In this document: positions 25,528 to 33,158 of the stretch, piece by piece
How positions within the stretch are numbered: position 1 is the first letter of the stretch
Layout: each line of letters starts with the position of its first letter
Assembly: GCA_017471405.1 (NCBI GenBank)
Contig: JAFUTK010000072.1
Coordinates: 45,495 to 109,494 of the forward strand
Length of the DNA: 64,000 nt
Reading direction: 5' to 3'
From: Ruminococcus sp.
Lineage (GTDB): Bacteria > Bacillota > Clostridia > Oscillospirales > Ruminococcaceae
Notes under the pieces: generated by a model
What the model saw: the letters and a program-made list of their open reading frames with translations, nothing else
Database searches by the model: none
Told to the model about the DNA's origin: nothing
Translations under genes and position numbers: made by a program

Positions 25528-26727
25528 ATGCTTACACTTGACAAGGTATACCACGCAAGACACGTTTTAAAGCAGGTCATCAGAGAGACCGAGGTTATCA
25601 AGGCTCCCAAGATAAATCCGGAGGCTGATGTCTACCTCAAGACCGAGAACCTACAGATCACCGGCTCCTTTAAGGTAAGGGGAGCTTACTACAAGATATC
25701 CCAGCTCTCCGACGAGGAGAAGAGCCACGGCGTTATCGCCTGCTCTGCCGGCAACCACGCTCAGGGCGTTGCCCTTGCCGCCACAAAGAACGGCATTAAG
25801 TCTATTATCTGTCTGCCGGACGGCGCTCCCATCTCAAAGGTGGAGGCCACCAAGGGCTACGGTGCAGAGGTATGTCTGGTAGAGGGCGTTTACGACGACG
25901 CCTACAACAAGGCGCTCCAGCTGCGGGACGAGCACGGCTACACCTTTATCCACCCCTTTGATGACGAGAACGTCATCGCGGGACAGGGCACCATCGGTCT
26001 GGAGCTTATCGAGCAGCTCCCCGACCTGGACGCGGTGGTAGTACCCGTAGGCGGCGGCGGACTTATCTCCGGCGTGGCATTCGCACTGAAAACCCTCAAC
26101 CCGAATATCAAGGTCTACGGCGTTCAGGCCAGCGGTGCTCCCTCTATGGTGCAGTCGCTTGCGGAGGACAAGATCAAGTGCCTTGAATCAGTTTCCACCA
26201 TTGCCGACGGCATCAAGGTAAAGGAGCCCGGCGTCAACACCTTTGAATACTGCAAGCAGTATGTGGACGAGATTGTCACCGTCACCGATGACGAGGTATC
26301 CTCCGCGATACTTGCCCTCATCGAGCAGCACAAGCTCATCTCCGAGGGCGCAGGCGCCGTTTCGGTAGCCGCCGTTATGTTCAACAAGGTGCCCGTCAAG
26401 GGCAAGAAGGTGGTCTGCCTGGTATCCGGCGGAAACATCGACGTTACTATCCTCTCCCGCGTTATCAAGAGAGGTCTGCTGAAATCGGGCAGGAGTGATA
26501 CTATGGCTATCCAGCTTGAGGATAAGCCGGGTCAGCTTCTCGGCGTATCGAAGATCATCGCACAGCTGGGCGGAAACGTAGTCTCTATCCACCACGAGCG
26601 TGCCAGCGAGGACAGCGATATCACCGACTGCATCCTGCGCATAGTTATGGAGACCCGTGACTACAATCACATAATGGAGATCAGAAAAGCCCTCACCGAT
26701 GCGGGCTTCAAGATAGTCAACAAATAA
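25528..26727 (+). CDS. ilvA: Threonine ammonia-lyase (dehydratase) with C-terminal ACT domain
   Basis: A 399-residue PLP enzyme that converts threonine to 2-oxobutanoate and ammonia, the entry to isoleucine synthesis. The PLP lysine is Lys49 in TGSFKVRGAYY; the phosphate-binding glycine loop is PVGGGGL. A single ACT domain (about residues 324-399, starting MAIQLEDKPGQLLG) is present, the medium-length form. The T-box for isoleucine upstream supports a biosynthetic rather than catabolic role. AAGGGAAGGA precedes the ATG. About 215 bp of leader separate it from the T-box terminator, part of which is a dispersed repeat. Confidence 0.95.
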   Translation: MLTLDKVYHARHVLKQVIRETEVIKAPKINPEADVYLKTENLQITGSFKVRGAYYKISQLSDEEKSHGVIACSAGNHAQGVALAATKNGIKSIICLPDGAPISKVEATKGYGAEVCLVEGVYDDAYNKALQLRDEHGYTFIHPFDDENVIAGQGTIGLELIEQLPDLDAVVVPVGGGGLISGVAFALKTLNPNIKVYGVQASGAPSMVQSLAEDKIKCLESVSTIADGIKVKEPGVNTFEYCKQYVDEIVTVTDDEVSSAILALIEQHKLISEGAGAVSVAAVMFNKVPVKGKKVVCLVSGGNIDVTILSRVIKRGLLKSGRSDTMAIQLEDKPGQLLGVSKIIAQLGGNVVSIHHERASEDSDITDCILRIVMETRDYNHIMEIRKALTDAGFKIVNK

Positions 26728-26742
26728 AAGGAGGAACCCCAT

Positions 26743-27117
26743 ATGGCACAGACAGTTTACACCAAGAACGCACCAGACGCTATCGGCCCTTATTCTCAGG
26801 CCAAGATAGTCGGCGGACTCGTATTTACCTCGGGTCAGATAGCTATCAACCCCGCCACCGGCGCAGTTGAGGCCACCACCATCGAGGAGCAGACTCATCA
26901 GGTATGCAAAAACCTTAAGGCAGTTCTGGAAGAGGCAGGCTCCTCTCTGGAGAAGGCGGTCAAGACCGTATGCTTCTTAAAGAATATGAGCGACTTCGCA
27001 GCCTTCAACGGCATTTACGGCGAATATTTCACCTCCAAGCCCGCCCGCAGCTGCGTAGCGGCAAAGGAGCTCCCCAAGGACGTCCTCGTTGAGGTAGAGG
27101 TCATCGCAGAGGTTTGA
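26743..27117 (+). CDS. ridA: RidA family enamine/imine deaminase
   Basis: A 124-residue YjgF/YER057c/UK114 protein. It hydrolyses reactive enamine and imine intermediates, notably 2-aminocrotonate made by threonine dehydratase, preventing damage to PLP enzymes. The family motifs IGPYSQAK, FTSGQIAINP and the catalytic Arg in KPARSCVAAKELP are present. It starts 15 bp after ilvA with AAAGGAGG, so the enzyme that produces the toxic intermediate and the one that clears it are coexpressed. A terminator follows. Confidence 0.95.
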   Translation: MAQTVYTKNAPDAIGPYSQAKIVGGLVFTSGQIAINPATGAVEATTIEEQTHQVCKNLKAVLEEAGSSLEKAVKTVCFLKNMSDFAAFNGIYGEYFTSKPARSCVAAKELPKDVLVEVEVIAEV

Positions 27118-27129
27118 TTTAAGCTTTGA

Positions 27130-27156
27130 AAGGCACCGCTCAGGCGGTGCCTTTTT
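27130..27156 (+). terminator. Terminator of ilvA-ridA
   Basis: Perfect stem AAGGCACCGC/GCGGTGCCTT with loop TCAG (27130-27153), then a U-run. Confidence 0.92.
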
Positions 27157-27165
27157 GTTATCCGT

Positions 27166-27194
27166 TTGACATTCCCCCTTCTATGATATATAAT
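27166..27194 (+). promoter_or_regulatory. Promoter of the RecQ-like helicase gene
   Basis: Perfect -35 TTGACA (27166-27171), 17-bp spacer, perfect -10 TATAAT (27189-27194). Confidence 0.85.
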
Positions 27195-27228
27195 GATAAG
27201 GACAGATATCACCCGACGGAGGAACGCT

Positions 27229-29943
27229 ATGAAGCTGGAAGAATTCCGGAATATGACCGATGAAGAGGTCGATGATGCCCGCAGAAACGGCACCCTCATA
27301 CTTGACGAAAAGGAGCTGCTCTCTCTTTCCGAGAGCGAGCTCTTTGAGGTGTTTGCCCGGGTGATGGAAATAGAGAACGGCGAGGGCTTCAACAACGGGC
27401 AGTACGAAGCTGTAACAGCTATTCTCAAGGGAAAGGAATGCTTCTGCATAATGCCTACCGGCAGCGGAAAATCCGAATGCTTCCAGTTCCCGGCGCTGGT
27501 CAGGGAGGGCATCACCGTCGTCATCGAGCCGATAATCGCCCTTATGGACGATCAGATACGCAGGATAGGTAAGAGCGCCACAAGGCTCTCGAATATCCCC
27601 ACCCTTGAAAAGGATATCCAAAAGCTGAAAAGCGGCTGCAAGTTCATCTACATCTCCCCGGAGACCTTACTCACCCCGAAATTCATAATGCTGGCGGAGC
27701 AGCTGAATATAAGGATGCTGGTAGTGGACGAGGCTCACTGCGTTTCCCTCTGGGGCAACGGCTTCAGGCCGAAGTTTATGATGATCTCCCGGGCATTCCG
27801 TCAGCTGAAGCACCGCCCGCAGGTGGTGGCCTTCACCGCCACCGCCACCGAATTTGTAAAGGATCAGGTGAAGACTGTCCTCTCTATGCGAAAGGACAGA
27901 GTGTTCGAGCTGAACAGCAGCAGCGACCCCAAAAAGCCATTCAAGCGTGATAACATCGAGCTGTGCGTCAAGTCCATCCCGAAGCTGAAATACGAGGATG
28001 CTCTGGAAAGGCATCTGGGCATAACCGAAGAAAATCCCCATTTCACGGTCATCAAATTTTTAAAATGCCACCCTGAACTGGGAAAACTGTTTTCAGCCTA
28101 CAAGCATATTTTCATAACCTTTGAGGCCCCTACTCCCATGCGAGAGAGCTTCACCACCGGCAATGATGACTACGACAAGCTCATCAGAGAATGGAGCAGG
28201 GAGCTTAACCCCGCCAAAGCAAAGTTCCAGCGCGACAAGGCTCTGCGAGACAAGCGTGAGGAGGTCAGGAAGCTCCTTATAGAGATCAAGATGAACGAGA
28301 AATATCCCTTCCTATTAGAGGATATCCTCTCCGCCGACAGCTATGCTAAGAGCATCGGCAGCGATAAGCCCGCCGCCGTAATAGTTTACTGCTCCACAAT
28401 CGCCGAGACCAACAAGCTCTACAACCGGCTCCGCACCGACCCAAAGATAAAGGCTGCAAAAATCACTCCCTGCATTTATCACGGTATGATGGAGCACGAG
28501 CAGCGCAAGCGGGAGCAAAAATATTTTATGGAAGACGACCGCTGCCGGCTTATGGTAGCCACCAAGGCCTTCGGAATAGGCGTCGATAAGGGAAACGTCC
28601 GGCTGGTGGTGCATTTCGGCATACCCCGCTGCATTGAAGATTACTTCCAGGAGGCAGGCCGCGGCGGACGCGACAGGCTCCCCTCCCGGGCAGTGCTTTA
28701 TGACTACGAGCCGGATATAGAGGATATGGGCGACGCCATACTTAATGAAATCATAGAGGAAAGGCCAACGGACCGTATGAGCTTTGATAAGCTCAAAAGC
28801 TTTGCCGACCGAATGACCGAGGCCGAGCGGAAAGCCATAAGAGAGCTGATCGAATGGCGGAAGAAGACCTCCAAGAAATTCCGTGCGAAAAAGAGCGCCG
28901 CCGAAATGACAGTCTCAAGGGCCCTTGCCCTCTACGGCCTGAAGGACAGCCGCCTGCTGAATGCAATAAACTATGTCAGATACAAGAAGCTGGTATCATA
29001 TCTCTTTTTCGGAGGGAACACCCCGGAGGAGCGTCGGGAGTATATCGCACACTATCTTGCTTACGACCGCCTTGACCTGGACGACAAACAAATCGAGGAT
29101 ACCAACAAGCGCATACGGCACGAGGCAAAGTGGCCGGAGGGGCTGACTATCTGCACCTGCAAGGCAGCCTACGAGCTTCGTGACGGCGACTATGAGCCGG
29201 GTCTGCCTCACATTTGCAAAGAAGGCTCAGGCGGAGAGAGCGTTTTCTTTATCTCCGAGCGGGTGGACTTTCTGGATATAATGATAGCCAACGCCGTATT
29301 TTCTCTGGGCTTCGGAGGGATGACCTCCATAACCGTCAAGAAGATATTCATTCTCCTCACCGGTGACCCGGGCGCCGCTCCCGAGCCTGACGTCCGGAAA
29401 GCGCTGATAGAAAGGATAAAGCGGCTGATGAATGTGAAAATGGATATCTCTGCTGGAGAGGTCTCAGTCTATGGCAGCTTTCTGGAGCTGGAGCAGAAGA
29501 GCGACACTATTTTTAACTATCTCGGCCCGGGCGCGCTTTGCGGCTTTTCCCAGAAATACAAGCAGCAGTTCATAACAATTCCATTTGAGGAGCTCCGCAC
29601 CGGCTTCACCGCCACAGCCGCCGACGGCTCGGAGAGATCTGTCAAGACTGTGGGCGACAGCTTTGATAATATCAAGCTCAAGCTGATGCTGGCCTGGCGC
29701 CTGCATATGATCGCCCCCGACCCCAACAAGCAGAGGTCCTACAACCAGAATGTTATACGCATTATCAGCAACGACAAACGCCGCAAGGGGCTTATCGAGC
29801 TGCTGGACCTGTCCCCCGGCCCAAGGTTTCAGGATATCCTCCACCGGATACTGAACCATTACGTCCGGCTGGGTCTGCTGGAGCCGGATTACGAGCTCAC
29901 AGAGGAGCACATCAAATGGAGGTCTGCTCAGCTAAAAACCTGA
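27229..29943 (+). CDS. RecQ-like superfamily 2 DNA helicase with an insertion between the motor domains
   Basis: A 904-residue protein. Seen: Walker A MPTGSGKS (residues 75-82), DEAH box VVDEAH (165-170), motif III FTATAT, motif IV VIVYCST, motif V VATKAFGIGVDKG and motif VI QEAGRGGRD (474-482; RecQ usually reads GRAGRD). About 135 residues rich in charged amino acids (245-380) separate the two motor halves, where RecQ proteins have little. The C-terminal 400 residues lack an obvious RecQ zinc-binding or HRDC domain. The start is the ATG at 27229 after CGGAGGAACGCT, since the earlier start lies before the predicted transcription start. A role in DNA repair or defence is possible; neither is shown. 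Confidence 0.82.
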   Translation: MKLEEFRNMTDEEVDDARRNGTLILDEKELLSLSESELFEVFARVMEIENGEGFNNGQYEAVTAILKGKECFCIMPTGSGKSECFQFPALVREGITVVIEPIIALMDDQIRRIGKSATRLSNIPTLEKDIQKLKSGCKFIYISPETLLTPKFIMLAEQLNIRMLVVDEAHCVSLWGNGFRPKFMMISRAFRQLKHRPQVVAFTATATEFVKDQVKTVLSMRKDRVFELNSSSDPKKPFKRDNIELCVKSIPKLKYEDALERHLGITEENPHFTVIKFLKCHPELGKLFSAYKHIFITFEAPTPMRESFTTGNDDYDKLIREWSRELNPAKAKFQRDKALRDKREEVRKLLIEIKMNEKYPFLLEDILSADSYAKSIGSDKPAAVIVYCSTIAETNKLYNRLRTDPKIKAAKITPCIYHGMMEHEQRKREQKYFMEDDRCRLMVATKAFGIGVDKGNVRLVVHFGIPRCIEDYFQEAGRGGRDRLPSRAVLYDYEPDIEDMGDAILNEIIEERPTDRMSFDKLKSFADRMTEAERKAIRELIEWRKKTSKKFRAKKSAAEMTVSRALALYGLKDSRLLNAINYVRYKKLVSYLFFGGNTPEERREYIAHYLAYDRLDLDDKQIEDTNKRIRHEAKWPEGLTICTCKAAYELRDGDYEPGLPHICKEGSGGESVFFISERVDFLDIMIANAVFSLGFGGMTSITVKKIFILLTGDPGAAPEPDVRKALIERIKRLMNVKMDISAGEVSVYGSFLELEQKSDTIFNYLGPGALCGFSQKYKQQFITIPFEELRTGFTATAADGSERSVKTVGDSFDNIKLKLMLAWRLHMIAPDPNKQRSYNQNVIRIISNDKRRKGLIELLDLSPGPRFQDILHRILNHYVRLGLLEPDYELTEEHIKWRSAQLKT

Positions 29944-30088
29944 TTTTACGCGGTTTTGCAGCTCTTTGAATATCTGCGCCAAAATAGTGGAGAAACTTAG
30001 AAAGCTTTCGTTCGAAACCGCATATCTGCGTAGCCTTAAAGGGGTTAGTGTATGCGAAAAATATAGTTATTTACTCCCTTTCTTTCTG

Positions 30089-30121
30089 GGCTCTCGTGTT
30101 TAGACACGAGAGCCTCTTTCT
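30089..30121 (+). terminator. Terminator of the helicase gene
   Basis: Perfect 11-bp stem GGCTCTCGTGT/ACACGAGAGCC (30089-30099 and 30104-30114) with loop TTAG, then a U-rich stretch. Confidence 0.85.
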
Positions 30122-30133
30122 TTTCATTAAAGA

Positions 30134-30151
30134 TTTTTATTAAAAATTTTT
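30134..30151. repeat. Left copy of an 18-bp direct repeat flanking the accessory module
   Basis: The sequence TTTTTATTAAAAATTTTT is identical to 34432-34449. Each copy follows the U-run of a terminator. It is AT-rich, so chance similarity is possible; it could also be the core of an attachment site. Confidence 0.4.
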
Positions 30152-30164
30152 ATTGATAGTTTTT

Positions 30165-30197
30165 AGGCGGCATTGAAGTGCCGCCTATAAATTTTTT
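30165..30197 (+). terminator. Second terminator-like hairpin downstream of the helicase
   Basis: Perfect 8-bp stem AGGCGGCA/TGCCGCCT (30165-30172 and 30179-30186) with loop TTGAAG, then ATAAATTTTTTT. It insulates the following non-coding region from upstream transcription. Confidence 0.75.
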
Positions 30198-31160
30198 TGA
30201 TCTGCGCCCAGGGGGCGCTCTGGTACGTTTAAAAGTGATTTTATTGATAAGTATCCAGGGGTTCCTTGTATGCTTAATGCAGACTTTAGTAATTTGCATA
30301 CAAGGAAAGTTTTAAAAAGTAAATCGCTTCGATTTACTTCAATATATTTATAAAAGTTATTATACTTAAGTTCCGACTTAAAAAAGAGGAACGGAAATTT
30401 GGCTTGACGATATCATGAGACTGTTATGCGCTTTTGGGGCGCAACAGTGATATCGGCAAGAAAATGTGCACTATACGTGCACCTATTGTTATTTTGGGTT
30501 TTATCCTATGTTCCTTCCATTTGCAGGAAATAAGAAGTATGCAGGTGTCAGCCGCACACCGTTTGGCTGACTTATCCTGTCATACATTTAACGGCAAGCC
30601 GTTTCGATTGTTATAATGAAGGACATTAAAGGCCTCCTTTCTGTCAATGCTCTTCTCCCGACCTGAAAGCTGTGTCGGGAGGGGGGATATGAGCATTAAG
30701 GAAAAAGTGAACACACAGGCTGTGCGGCAAGCCGCACTGGTGTATTTATTGATGTAACATGTTACCCTTGTATGTAAAGGCAGAAGTGACTGACATACAG
30801 GGATCTTTACCCCTACCCACCTGGCCCTCAGGTGGGCAATGGGTGTAATGAGTAATAATTGCTTTCTTCTATAGCCATAAGTTCTCCTTTATGTTTCTGC
30901 GCTTTCCCTGTGAGTTATGCTTGCAGGGAAGGTGTCAGGAGCATCGGGCATACGGCTATGTTTACTATATATTCGGTATCGGCGCCATAAACAGATAAAA
31001 AGGCGTTTTGATATATTATGTACAAATAAGAAATGGACTTGGCCTGGCGGCCGAGCTGGACGGTTTTAAAAGAAAGGAGAAAACCATTAAACGGTCAGAC
31101 AACAAACTGCGCTAACAAGACCCCTCTCCCCGCTGTTACCAACAGCGAGGAGAGGACAGG
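30198..31160 (+). ncRNA. Candidate large structured RNA (about 1 kb of consecutive hairpins)
   Basis: No credible gene in about 960 nt, but stems follow one another almost without gaps: 30204-30218; 30220-30258; 30262-30307 (12-bp perfect, 22-nt loop); 30317-30339 (9 bp); 30403-30460 (CTTG/CAAG, GATATCA/TGATATC, CTGT/ACAG, TGCGC/GCGCA stacked); 30466-30482; 30538-30584; 30590-30603; 30635-30702 (TCCTT, AATGCTC and CTCCCGAC all paired); 30722-30737; 30765-30802; 30807-30848; 30904-30930; 31123-31155 (two 7-bp helices). Two hairpins share the loop CAAG closed by GG/CC. Strand is assigned from the downstream genes only; no strong promoter is seen. It could be one large RNA of the GOLLD/ROOL kind, several small RNAs, or an origin region. 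Confidence 0.45.
31123..31155 (+). promoter_or_regulatory. Long hairpin with ACC loop upstream of ssb
   Basis: CCTCTCC and CGCTGTT pair with AACAGCG and GGAGAGG, separated by one C-A mismatch, with a 3-nt loop ACC. It lies 80 bp before the ssb start. A second hairpin with the same ACC loop follows ssb (31667-31706). Confidence 0.6.
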
Positions 31161-31235
31161 CGCACACACAAACCTATGTAAACTGCAAGATATTTTTATC
31201 TTGAAAAAAATTATTTTGAAAAGGAGATTTTTAGC

Positions 31236-31658
31236 ATGATTAATGTTACCACAATCCTTGGCAGACTTACTGCCGAACCCGAACTCAAGACCACTCAAAA
31301 GGGCGTCAACTATGTAGGCTTCACCGTCGCAGTTGACAGAGACGGCCCGTCAGGTGCGGCTCGCGTAACTGACTTCATCGACTGCATTGCCTGGGAGGGG
31401 ACAGCCAAATTCATCACTGACTGGTTCTCCAAGGGCTCGATGATAGCCATCACAGGCAGGCTCGAGACAAACCTCTGGAAAGACAAGAACGGTAATACCA
31501 GAAAGACCAATACCGTTAATGTCACCAATGCCTCCTTCACTGGCGAACGCTCCAAGAAGCTGGAGGCAAACAACCGAACAGCGGAGAAGCCGCCTGCCGA
31601 CTTCGACGGGTTTCCGCCTTTTCCGCCTAACCCATCAGATACGGGCACACCGTTCTGA
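31236..31658 (+). CDS. ssb: Single-stranded DNA-binding protein (accessory copy)
   Basis: A 140-residue protein with one OB fold: INVTTILGRLTAEPEL at the start, DFIDCIAWEGTAKFITDWFSKG in the middle and the closing VNVTNASF strand, all SSB-typical. It coats single-stranded DNA during replication, repair or transfer. The C-terminal tail is Pro/Asn-rich and ends DTGTPF, without the run of acidic residues that in ordinary SSB recruits partner proteins. AAAAGGAG precedes the ATG. It begins a five-gene run that ends with a TraG-like ATPase, so it probably serves the accessory module rather than chromosome replication. Confidence 0.92.
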   Translation: MINVTTILGRLTAEPELKTTQKGVNYVGFTVAVDRDGPSGAARVTDFIDCIAWEGTAKFITDWFSKGSMIAITGRLETNLWKDKNGNTRKTNTVNVTNASFTGERSKKLEANNRTAEKPPADFDGFPPFPPNPSDTGTPF

Positions 31659-31666
31659 ACAGACCC

Positions 31667-31706
31667 AGAGCTCACTCCGGCTGCACCGCAGTCGGGTGAG
31701 GGCTCT
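31667..31706 (+). promoter_or_regulatory. Long intergenic hairpin between ssb and the next gene
   Basis: AGAGC, TCAC and CCGGCTGC pair with GCAGTCGG, GTGA and GCTCT, giving 17 bp with two small bulges and a 3-nt loop ACC. There is no U-run. It could be an RNA processing site, a protein-binding site or a translational control element. Confidence 0.55.
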
Positions 31707-31736
31707 GACATCACTCTAATGAAAGGACAACCGCTT

Positions 31737-32066
31737 ATGACAAAAGAACAACTGAAAAAATCAATGGACGATCCTGTCATCCGCGACCCCACCGTCGCTG
31801 CAGACGTCATTCCGATGATGCTCTCTCTGCCGCTTTCGGAGCTGGGCAATGCCAAAATCCGCTATAACAACGGCAAGACCCAGCACGAGACCATTATTGA
31901 TAAGCTGAAAGAGACATTTAAATTCAGCGAGGAGGAGGATGACTTCATAAAGGTCCTCACTGCTGCAAACAACTACAGATACAAGGAAAGATACAGCTAC
32001 GGCACCGCTCTGCTCTACCTCTCACGCTTGTTCGAGGGGTACGAGGAAAAGACCGTGCCCAGATAA
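31737..32066 (+). CDS. Small protein of unknown function in the ssb-traG module
   Basis: A 109-residue soluble protein, rich in charged residues and predicted mostly helical, without known motifs. Notable segments are DDPVIRDPTVAADVIPMML and a Tyr/Arg-rich block NNYRYKERYSYGTALLYLSRLFEGYE near the C-terminus, quoted only to show its composition in part: YRYKERYSYG. The start is the ATG at 31737, 10 nt after AAAGGA. It lies 78 bp after ssb and 14 bp before the next gene. Its role is unknown; context suggests DNA processing. Confidence 0.75.
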   Translation: MTKEQLKKSMDDPVIRDPTVAADVIPMMLSLPLSELGNAKIRYNNGKTQHETIIDKLKETFKFSEEEDDFIKVLTAANNYRYKERYSYGTALLYLSRLFEGYEEKTVPR

Positions 32067-32080
32067 GAAAGGAGACCCCT

Positions 32081-32494
32081 ATGAAACGTATCTCAAAAGA
32101 AAAAATAATCAGAATGGCCTCCGCCGACTCTGTCCAGAGCGTGTTTATGAGGCTCTCTCTCAAGGCATACTTTGACGCTCTGACGGTGATGACAGGAAAC
32201 AGCCGCCTGAATCTCTGCTACGAAGCCATGCTCTCCATAACAAAGGCCTTCGACGGCAAGAAGCATGAGGATATAACCATAGGCGAAATGCTGCACCTTG
32301 CGGCTGACCTCTTTATGGACAATGCCAAAGTCAATAACAGCTTTGACAACGAGACCAATGCCAGACTGATAGTCAAGGATATCCTCATTACCCCTCTGAC
32401 GGCTGTGAGAGGCAACATAAGCACTCCCTCCGACAAGGATGACTACGACGACTACACATTCTATTCAGAAGACGGCGATGAGATCCCCTTCTGA
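32081..32494 (+). CDS. Unknown protein with an SSB-type acidic C-terminal tip
   Basis: A 137-residue protein. The first 110 residues look helical and match no family I know. The C-terminus is strongly acidic (DKDDYDDY) and ends GDEIPF, very close to the DDDIPF tip that SSB proteins use to recruit helicases, nucleases and polymerases. The neighbouring ssb product lacks this acidic tip. The protein might therefore act as the partner-recruiting arm for that SSB, or compete with chromosomal SSB for partners (inference). AAAGGAG precedes the ATG; the gap to the clpP-like gene is 41 bp. Confidence 0.78.
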   Translation: MKRISKEKIIRMASADSVQSVFMRLSLKAYFDALTVMTGNSRLNLCYEAMLSITKAFDGKKHEDITIGEMLHLAADLFMDNAKVNNSFDNETNARLIVKDILITPLTAVRGNISTPSDKDDYDDYTFYSEDGDEIPF

Positions 32495-32535
32495 CAACAC
32501 TAAACAAAAATCACAATGAAAGGATATGAACACCT

Positions 32536-33153
32536 ATGAAGACTTATCTTATCAGAGAAGGCTACCAGAACAATGAGCCTGTCTCTCTCGAAAGCGAAAT
32601 GTACAATCACTCCCGCGTGATATGGTTCACCGAGGAGGTAAACCCCAAGACCTGTGAGGAGCTGGCTATCCAGCTGATGACCCTTGAAAAGGAAGCTCCA
32701 GGCAAGACCATCACCCTGATGATAAACAGCCCAGGCGGCGAGATAAGCTCGGGCCTGGCTGTCTACGACATTATGCGCAACATCACCAGTCCTATCAGGA
32801 CTGTGGTGTTCGGCATAGCAGCCAGCATGGGCAGCATACTGCTGCTAGGCGGTGACGAGCGCATCGTAATGCCCCACAGCAAGGTAATGATACACGACCC
32901 TCATTACGCATCAAGCCTGTCAGGGCTCAAGCCCCTTGACCTCAAGGACAGCCTTGAGCAGCTGCTGGACGTGCGGGAGATAATCGCAAATATCATCTCC
33001 GAGCGCACAGGAAACACACTTGAAGATGTATACGCCAAGACAAAGGACGACACCTTCATGAACGCAGAAGAATCACTTGCCTTCGGACTTGCCACCAAGA
33101 TCGGCATCTATGTACCGAGCAATGAAAACCAAGAAATCAAGAAAGGAATGTGA
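32536..33153 (+). CDS. ClpP-like serine protease, accessory copy
   Basis: A 205-residue protein of the ClpP/crotonase-like protease fold. The catalytic triad is complete: Ser97 in GIAASMGS, His120 in MIHDP and Asp172 in DDTFMNAEE. The oxyanion segment MINSPGGEISSGLAVYD is also typical. It lacks a long N-terminal propeptide, and no Clp ATPase gene is near, so it may use a host ATPase or act alone. Phage and conjugative elements carry such proteins as maturation proteases. AAAGGATATGAACACCT precedes the ATG. It ends 5 bp before the TraG-like gene, suggesting a shared task. Confidence 0.88.
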   Translation: MKTYLIREGYQNNEPVSLESEMYNHSRVIWFTEEVNPKTCEELAIQLMTLEKEAPGKTITLMINSPGGEISSGLAVYDIMRNITSPIRTVVFGIAASMGSILLLGGDERIVMPHSKVMIHDPHYASSLSGLKPLDLKDSLEQLLDVREIIANIISERTGNTLEDVYAKTKDDTFMNAEESLAFGLATKIGIYVPSNENQEIKKGM

Positions 33154-33158
33154 CCCCT

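Noticed and set aside
30434-30616. A 60-codon frame inside the structured non-coding region
   Set aside because: No ribosome site, non-ATG start, and it runs through several perfect hairpins; composition is not protein-like.
31033-31239. A 68-codon frame ending at the ssb start (ATGA overlap)
   Set aside because: No ribosome site before its ATG and it crosses the long hairpin at 31123-31155; the product looks random.
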